DNA from: Liolophura sinensis
Taxonomy: Eukaryota; Mollusca; Polyplacophora; Chitonida; Chitonidae
DNA length: 64,000 bases
Direction of reading: 5' to 3'
Assembly (NCBI RefSeq): GCF_032854445.1
Contig: NC_088295.1
Location: 50,331,385-50,395,384 of the forward strand
This document shows, in pieces, positions 56,093 to 64,000 of this stretch. Each line of letters opens with the position of its first letter. Within the stretch, counting starts at the first letter, position 1. A model generated the notes under the pieces. It was not told where the DNA came from, searched no databases, and saw only the letters and a list, made by a program, of their open reading frames with translations. Both the position numbers and the translations under genes were made by a program.

Positions 56093-58029
56093 TTTTAGAC
56101 GACTTTAACGTTTATTTTGACGTCAATCATATGTCTAACCAATCATAAGAATGTTATATAGGAAGGGCCCATTCATTTCTTATCAGTGTGAAATTTATTT
56201 TATAAATTTCGCTTGTCGCCCTCATTTCAATTACACCATACGCTGCCAGTGCGTGAAAAGGCAGAGTGACTTCATCAGTTCTCTTAGGCACAGATATGAA
56301 CAGCAAAAACAGAGTGTGTAATAGGTTGAACTGGTGGGTCTGATTTGTGGCATTCTGATTACATTTTGGATAATCGAGGCCTTGTTATGTCAATGTGACA
56401 GAAATGATATTATCCACTATCAGACCTCGTCAGATTATATGTAAGCGTCAATCAATTCAGATTTACTTTCCCGCAAACCTAATCATAGACAGTCACTGTC
56501 CGTTATCTTACACACCCAGTGTATGTTGAAGTAGTAACCTGTATAGGGACTGGATTCACATTGGCTAAATGCGATAACACTGTTACGTTAAAACTTCATG
56601 TAACATCGTCACGAAAGATCAACAACAACGTATTATTTTCAACTATGCAAATAATGCCTCTCAGCCAGCACGAAAGAGCATTCATAGATGATAATTGTGA
56701 TGTAGCGTCTTTTCATTATTTACTTGAAATGACAACGTCGGTTCTTGAAAAAGAGTCGATAGTTGTTACATTACTACAAACATGTTTAAGTAGGAGAATC
56801 AACTGTTGCTCGTCGTTTCACCAATACATCTTGCATTGCTGACTAAAATTGAAAGAAAGAACAACACTAGACAAAATGAATATACATGGATAAAGTATCC
56901 CACATAAAATTTAAAGAGACCTACCTTGTTATTTTTGTGATTTTGCATAACTGAGGTAGCACAGTTAAACCAAGTTAAAACATGAAAATTTAGAAAATCA
57001 AAGGCGCCACTATGTTATCAGTTTTAACCAATGAGCCATATGTTCCTTCTATAACTTGAGAATAGACATAGACAATATGTTAACATTTAACCATATGTGC
57101 GTAGGGTATGACTCACACAACATCATGTTTCTTGTTTCTCTAACTTGACACCTCTCATGGCTACATAAGAAGTCTGAATTAAAAGTTTATTGATTTACAA
57201 GCATTGGGTTACCAAGTACATGACACAAAAAATAGCTGTGGATGTTTATAGGTAAATGTGGGTCTTTTTACACTCCACATCCTTAATAACTTAGGTTGTA
57301 ATGGCCATTTGTGATGGCCTGCTGAACTTTCTTTATGTGGTTTTCTTCACTTTAGGCTTTCTTGGTATTGGTTTCCCAAAATGTTTATATTTACATTTGG
57401 AATCGAAGTTGCCTTTTACGGTTGGGTTCTCTATATTAAAACATGTGACGCCATTTTCTTTTAAGTACAAGGATGTCCAGTTTCTTGTAACACCCAGTCT
57501 TGTCCGGTGTTAATTGGGAGATTTGTTCACAAATTTTGTTGTCCAAGAAATGAATTTGATATCATCTTTCATCCTTATGAGTAATGTTTTGTGTCATTCG
57601 GTCGGTTGTGCATCAAAATGGTTTGTGTCTCACAAGGGTATGTGTTTCACAAGGGTATATGTCTCATGGTGTATGTGAGCACGTGTGTGTGTGTGTCTCA
57701 GAAAGTAAAAGTTTTGGTTCCAGAAAATGGTTGTAAAGAGAGGGTCCTGTGACACTCCGGTACACAAATAAATAAAGGTTGCAGAACTGCTCCGTCAAAA
57801 CTTTTATGTTTTTAAAGTTGATATTGTCTGATCTTGTTTTTATGTAACCATCTTTGAGTAGAAGACTATTCTTTCCAGTTTTTATGCCTAGAGCTTAACC
57901 ATGACATCAAGTATCAAAAGAGCTTGTTGCTCTTAAGTGAAGCATGCAATGTTTTTAACTATGAATATATTACGGTTAACCATGCAGCCAAAGCTGATGC
58001 AATATAGCGTATATGTATAATCACGTAAA

Positions 58030-58075
58030 GCCTCAAGTCCAGTTCTTACTGGTTTCCTCTCAGGCCGTACATGGG
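58030..58075 (+). repeat. SINE-A internal fragment
   Basis: CTCAAGTCCAGTTCTTACTG to GGCCGTACATGGGTACGTC. Confidence 0.65.
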
Positions 58076-58150
58076 TACGTCACAAAATACAGCTGGGGTA
58101 AGTTTCTCAAAGCGGTCGTAACGTTATGCCGGTCGCAAACACCAAGGCGG

Positions 58151-58438
58151 TGTATGCCGTTAGTTATTTATTTGATTGGTTTTTTACGCCGTACTCAAGA
58201 ATATTTCACTTATACGACTGCGGCCGGTATTATGGTGGGAGTAAAGCGGGCAGAGCGAGGGGAAAACCCACGACCGTCCGCAGGTTGCTGCAGACCTTCC
58301 CACGTAGGGCCGGAGAGGAAGCCAGCATGAGCTGGACTTTTAACTCACAGCGATCGCATTGGTGAGCGAGTCCTGGGTCATTACGCTGCGCCAGCGCGCT
58401 AACGGACTGAGCCTCGGAGGCCCCTGTATGCCGTTAGT
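58151..58438 (-). mobile_element. SINE-A, full length, with 14-bp target-site duplication
   Basis: A complete minus-strand element from a TTTATTTGATTGG tail to a CGGAGGCCCC head. It is flanked by perfect direct repeats TGTATGCCGTTAGT at 58151-58164 and 58425-58438. Confidence 0.96.
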
Positions 58439-58949
58439 ATGCGACATCATGGTGATTAGCTATTATATTGTTCTCTACCAAAATAGCTACAGACCATGTA
58501 CCCCAATATATAGGCCTGTACCTCAAAGAGCATGCCCTATCCCTCAAATGGCAATTGACTCTTATCGTAACACAGGTAGACCGCATACTCAGACCATGTA
58601 CCTTATATATTTCTGCGTAGGTTTGTCAGTTTTCCCAAAGACTGGTGGTTTTGTCGAAGCACTCTGATTTCCTCCATGCATGAGACAGTCAAGCATCTTA
58701 CAAATCTTCTATGGTTTAAGTTAGTCAATGAATCAAATCAATCCGTCGAAAGGGAACTTAAGGGATTCTGTCATGTACAAATGAAAGCAAGAGAATGTTT
58801 GACTTATTTATTACAGTTTTGCGAAGATATGTGCCTTTGTTACACGTTGTGCTGTAGTTCTAGTTTGAATGGAAGTTCAGTTCCTTTTTTTACAATGTGA
58901 TCTGCTTGCAGAGCCTAATATAGTCCTGTAATTACCTGTTGGTGTACAG

Positions 58950-59015
58950 TAAACTGGTTATAATGCCCACTTTAAACTGAAATATTCTTGGATCTCGCGA
59001 AAAACACCGAAACAT
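58950..59015 (+). repeat. SINE-A 3' fragment, diverged
   Basis: GAAATATTCTTGGATCTCGC and AAAAACACCGAAAC resemble the tail only. Confidence 0.45.
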
Positions 59016-59434
59016 TCCAGTTACATTACATGAGTAAATCTCACACTTGTTTTAAGCCTTGTATACGTGCGCAGGGTTGGTGGTGTAATGTGTTACAAAC
59101 TAGGAAATAATTTGATAACCACTTTGAGGATTCTGTTGTATACAACAGTATATCCATGGCAACAGCAGAGGCTGTGTGATGAAGGCATAACCACTGTCAA
59201 ACTATCTTCAGTCACAAAATTGATAAGCTTTACAAATAGACCTTATCAGAACTCAACAATACTCGTATGAAAAGGTCCAGCTTATGATAAAATATACGGC
59301 ATATATATTTATGTCCCAGGAATAATTGAACCTCCGAAAGAATACTAAATTTTTACTGACATAAATATTTCATGATTCACTTTTTTTTGGACTCAAAGTA
59401 TGAAAATAGTGAGCTAGTTTTGAAAAAATATGAT

Positions 59435-59680
59435 ATCGCGTTGCGATGGCGTAGTGGTATATGACGTCCATGCCAGTGTAAGCGCGAGAACCAAATTTCA
59501 GTTTCCAAGTTTCGGGTCAAGGCAGTGGAACCTTTCCACCATATTCCATGAGACACTGGAAGCAACCGAAGATGGGAACTAAGCTGGTTTCCTGTTTTGA
59601 CCGAGTGTGACTCTATACCGGGGTCTGACCCTCCGGCTGTCCGATTTCCTCCTTCCATAACACCTTTTGATGAATACGAT
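59435..59680 (+). repeat. Possible tRNA-derived repeat, third family
   Basis: It opens TGCGATGGCGTAGTGGTATA, an A-box-like start, and continues into unique sequence. Only this copy is clear in the window. Confidence 0.35.
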
Positions 59681-61574
59681 GTTCCATTGTTTCAGCATTG
59701 TTATCCAGCTGCTGTGATGAACAACTAACTTACATCCGCCAATTAAGGCGGTTCTATGGTTGCCGCCAAAGGCCGTCTGTCCGTCTGTCCGTCTGTCTAT
59801 GAATTTGATTGTCTGGATTAAGCATCAATCCACTAAATGTTGTAATTTTATAAACCGATTCTTAACCATTTTGTAAAGCCCTATACTAACCAATGGGTTT
59901 TTAATCAGCTAATAGATGACGCCTTGCGGTGTCCCTTACAACGTGATTCTGCACAAAAAGGCAGAGTTTTGTCTCTCTGCCTACAGTGCGGTATTTGCAT
60001 TCCGTGGCGGAGGTTGCCGATCTCAGAGTTATTTATACTTTGTTGGTGGCAAAAGAAATAAGCTCCTCAGAAGAATTACATTTTGATGATCTCAACACTT
60101 AAGCACTAAGTTAAGGATACATGAAACGCTTGTCTTTTTTATTTCTGATTGTCCAGTTTTGCGCGTGGCGAGACATGTGAAAGTACAACAAAACTCTCCG
60201 CTTTCCTCTTAAGTTCAAAAATGACTTTTAAACTACACTTTTTCCTAAAGCCCTATCGGTCAGTCCGGAAATTAAGTAACCTGCATGCTGTGGTGACATC
60301 TCGCTGTGATAGATGTCGAAACAACTTTTAGCTCGTACTGGGGCGCTAAGCTGGCTAAGTATGTTCATAGATGATGTCATTTCCGAATATTCCCGACCAT
60401 TGATGGAAAATATGCATAAAATATAGATGGTTTATTGAGGAATATAAAGTATGCCTCAAAAATGATTTTTTTCTTCTTATTTTTGGGGCGTATTATTTCT
60501 CTATTTTCCTCATGAGGCACGTCATTGCTAATGAAACAGAAGTCTCGGTGGACGTCTCAAGATTACACGTATAAACACTATGGTGGGGTTTGGTGTCCTG
60601 AGTGCAATAAGAGTTTCTTTTATGAGAGGTAATTTATTGGAGGTTGTGGGATATTGCTTCTTTTGATAAAATATACATTGTCCAAGTTTGTAGCTGTTTA
60701 AGATTCACGGTAAGTCATCAACATAACAGCCTACACACGAAGTTCAATATACTTACCATATATTTTCCAACCGATGTATGTAAAAAAATGTTTTCGGCTT
60801 GAAACCCTAATGAAATCGTTATTATTGTTATTATTATTATCGACAAATTGTGTCACTTTTTTTTTTTACCGAAAACGGTCTGTCAGAAATTCATGAAACT
60901 TTGGTATGTTACAGGGAAGAACTTATACCTGTACAACGTAACTTCGGGGCTGATTAGGTTTCTTCACTTGGCGACCATAGTGGATTTTAGAAAAACCCTT
61001 TAAAATGATACTTCTCCTAGATAATGAATCTACTGACATGAAAACAGTGCAGGTGTTTTCTCGATCACCTTTTCCAAAAATTGTAGTTTTTCGATTTTTG
61101 ATTTTTATGCAAATTAGTCTCTCGTTGAGATTTTAAAATAGCGCAAAAGTAGGTCAGTTTTAATGAACTTTTAGAATAACCCGAATAAACACGTCTGGTA
61201 CACTTTGACATCAAGATTATGAATCTGCAAATCTTATTTCGCTGTGACGTGTAGTTTTCGCGCAATTAGCAACGTTTAACATGGAGGCTTCGTGCAAGAC
61301 AGCATGAAACTAATTACTGGCATTTACCTTGAGAACGGACTCGACCTTGCATCATGCAGTGTATTGTTTCTGCCTTTTGATTTTCGCTAAGAGCAACAGA
61401 TCAAAGCAGCAATATCCCTATGTTCATCTTCACTAACAGACCTATTGTACGTGATAACTGGATGTCTCGGGTTCAAATCCAGTATATTCTTTGTCTGTTT
61501 TGATGATTTTCTTCTTTCACTTTCTTCATATTATTGCTTTTCAGCAATGTATTCTTTTATGTCATTGACTATAA

Positions 61575-61791
61575 GGAGTGGATCAGAGGTACAATCCAAG
61601 ACCGTGGATACCAGTGTCTTGTGATAACAGTGATTACAATATATCTTTCATTTTCACTGGTCTCGGTTGTTGTAATATGTTAATGTGTGGGAATGGCACT
61701 CTGCGTTTGAATGAGTTCAAAAATTTATGCAGCGGGTACATAAATAGAGTAGGAATAGAGTTCGAATACCACAGATGCGGCGAAAACGGTA
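61575..61791 (+). other. Possible orphan Cys-rich exon
   Basis: Between an AG at 61574-61575 and a GTAACT donor at 61792 one frame stays open and gives a Cys-rich segment (SCDNSDYNISFIFTGLGCCN, then CGNGTLRLNEF and CSGYINRVGIEFEYHRCGEN). The cysteine spacing looks like an extracellular module, but I cannot name one. It could be chance. Confidence 0.25.
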
Positions 61792-62079
61792 ACTGCTTTA
61801 ATACGTTTTTAAATTGTTTTATCATAAAATTAGAAAACTTGTATCTCATTTGTACAAAAATCCTACACACATTGGGATAGCACCATTTGGATAGCTCCAT
61901 TATTACAAATTTAAAAGTTTTCCTTCAGTGTGACCGTGATCTATCGCTACGACCGATAGATACCCTTTTGTGCCTGACCCAGAACGTCTGCTATGGTTTA
62001 CAGCTGGTATATACCATAAAATACACATAATGACATTCTGTATACATAGTATTATGACTCAAGCAGCCTGCAATAAGTT

Positions 62080-62345
62080 GTCGGCGTAATTTGCATGGCA
62101 TGTCAACGTAACATATATGGTCTTTCAACGTATAACCTTTACGGCTTGTCAATATGGCGTTTGTGACTTGTCAACGTTTAGGCCTGTCAATGTAACGTAT
62201 ATGACTTGTCAATGTAACCTTTATGGCCGGTCATTGTAGCATATTTGACTTGTCAACGTAACCTTTTTGGCCTGTCAGTGTAGCATATGTGACTAGTCCT
62301 ATGTCACTGTAACCTACATGACTTGCACTTCAAAGTAACCTTCAT
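62080..62345. repeat. Degenerate minisatellite, about 22 bp or 44 bp
   Basis: Repeated GACTTGTCAACGTAACCTTT and GGCCTGTCAATGTAACGTAT variants. Confidence 0.85.
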
Positions 62346-63337
62346 GTACATTACTTGTAAAATGTGCCCTTTGGACACTTTCACTTGAATAAAGCTGCTG
62401 TCCAAACAAATCGTCATCGACACCGCTTACAGAGCCTCGCAATCCCCATAGGTATCACAAAATTTAAGATTTGTTTGTTATTGCATAAGCGCGGTTACGC
62501 TAGAAAAAATTGGTGGATCAGGGTTCGACTCACACATTTATACCAACGAAAAAATGGATCTAAACTAAGCCAACTCCATTATTTTGGTGGCCTAAATTAG
62601 AACGACTCACTTAAACTGTGTAAGTAAAAGTAAACTGTACATTGAAATTTCCCGAAAGTAAAACAAAGGCGCGAACGAATAATGATAACAAAAATATGCA
62701 CTAGGATACGCGGTAACGTAAAAAAAAACATGTCTTATTCAAGATGGGTAGACCGCATGCATGACACTTTTGCCACATAGCGATTATTTAAAGTATCCTG
62801 GTACTCTGATCAGTCAGTTATACATCTGTTTAGAACATTTGACTCAAGTCCTCCCAAACGTCCGACAGTTCATTTTATACGATAACACGACGTATGTACG
62901 TAACCCAGTCGTTTGTCAGTAGTATTATAAATGCAGAATGAAGTTGCAAGGTGCATGCATTGTCACTGGAACACGACTGCAGCACTTGGCCAAGGTGAGA
63001 GAAATTTTTAGATTCATGCATTCATGGACAACCGCGCGCAGGGTGGATACACGCGGTATTAGCTTGAGAGCTTTCATTTTCAATTTCACTCTCACTCGGA
63101 TACAGATCGTGACTTTTTAACAAGCAGCTCACAAGCTTCATACAACTGATAAACCCGGCATGGAACATCGTCATCATCGTTTATTTAGCCCATAATGTTT
63201 TACCACGCAGAGATGTATGTATATGCAACGTGCTTCATTTCAAACATGTATGCCTGCACGTAGAACTAAGTAGCGTAGAAAACGTGGGCACCCGTGGCCC
63301 TGCACTTTCAAAACTGGGGGGCCAGTAGATGTTCTAT

Positions 63338-63545
63338 AGCCCCCCGCCCCCCCGACACACACACCTACCTTCCCCACATTTCGACCCAGCCATATAAAAT
63401 AAAAACACAGTGAACGTTCAGTGCTTTCTTAACTGTTTTGAATCTGATGTTAAAACATTTCTTTTAATTTGTTTGAACAGGTGAACACTAGTTTTATTGG
63501 CCTGATATTTTATCCCGGGGGTGAGGAAGGGGGGGGGGGGTGAGG
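63338..63545. repeat. Low-complexity C-rich and G-rich tracts
   Basis: CCCCCCGCCCCCCCGACACA near 63341 and a G run near 63530. Nothing else is seen here. Confidence 0.8.
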
Positions 63546-64000
63546 GCGTTCATGTCGTTATTGAAAACTGATGTATCTGACGTTTATAATTTGTATCATT
63601 GGGTAATTTAACTCAGCGTTCAAACGGAGTGAAAACATTCACGTCTATTAATTCCTCTGGAAAGTCTCTTACCCTACAGCCGCCAGCAAAACTCAGTTCA
63701 GTATTTGCCGTATTTTATGACATTTTCAGCAAGGTGATAATACTTACAAACGAAAGCTAATGTCTTATGAAGCCTACATTTTTTCTATCACAAAGAACGT
63801 TAAAATGTAAATATCGAGTTTACGTAGGATTTTATCATTATACTGGATAGGAATTCTCTTTTGCGATTTTGTGGATCCCCTAGCTCTCCGTTCAGATCAG
63901 TGATCCCCATCTTAGCACACAAATTTTAAATATCTTCTAAGCTAAAGGCCCCGTACATCTGACTCGTATAGTCGTTCCACTTGCCTATGTACAACCAAAC

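Larger units (their letters stand above)
55738..64000. other. Gene-poor 3' end of window
   Basis: No confident gene is visible. Items seen are a tRNA-like SINE head (55980-56090), a full SINE with target-site duplication (58151-58438), a decayed SINE fragment (58950-59015), a possible tRNA-derived repeat (59435-59680), a CTGTCCGT run (59770-59800), a Cys-rich exon-like frame (61575-61791), a 22-bp-like minisatellite (62080-62345) and C- and G-rich simple sequence (63340-63545). Confidence 0.5.

Noticed and set aside
1-64000. Prokaryotic operon, phage or integrated virus
   Set aside because: No viral or bacterial protein was recognised. The genes are spliced animal genes and the mobile DNA is SINEs and satellites.

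Overview
The window is animal nuclear DNA, most likely from a lophotrochozoan (mollusc or a relative such as a brachiopod). It is AT-rich, with short exons separated by long introns carrying GT-AG junctions, and with many tRNA-derived SINEs and minisatellites. Its four recognisable proteins (DUOX, MTRES1, FAAH2, TRMT2B) are all animal families. The species assignment is an inference from general features.

Layout. (1) 1-22100: the 3' three quarters of a dual oxidase gene (DUOX, + strand, 24 exons found, 1126-20397). The exons run from the end of the peroxidase-like ectodomain through the first membrane segment, the EF hands, the heme-binding membrane bundle and the FAD/NADPH dehydrogenase. The 5' exons lie outside the window. 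The last exon carries an apparent one-base frameshift next to the canonical C-terminus. (2) 22100-28100: a minus-strand four-exon gene for mitochondrial transcription rescue factor 1 (MTRES1), convergent with DUOX. (3) 31400-38430: a complete seven-exon fatty acid amide hydrolase 2 gene (FAAH2, +, 525 aa), divergent from MTRES1. (4) 43190-55737: a tRNA/rRNA uracil-5-methyltransferase gene of TRMT2B type (+, 12 exons found, first exon uncertain). (5) 55738-64000: no confident gene, only SINEs, simple repeats and a few weak coding-like stretches.

Two products (MTRES1 and TRMT2B) belong to mitochondrial RNA metabolism. DUOX is a membrane peroxide generator and FAAH2 a membrane-anchored lipid amidase. 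Nothing suggests an operon-like joint function, and the arrangement is that of an ordinary animal gene neighbourhood.

The most unusual signal is structural. In DUOX three separate exon/intron junctions (exons 12, 14 and 22 in window numbering) have been swept into tandem arrays, leaving rows of decoy splice acceptors or donors beside the true site. TRMT2B has a GC-AG intron holding two minisatellites, and an upstream intron with a recent 779-bp duplication of a proline-codon-like satellite. In FAAH2 a SINE remnant ends nine bases before a splice acceptor. All splice sites here were called by reading-frame continuity and remembered human homologues, without transcripts or database searches.
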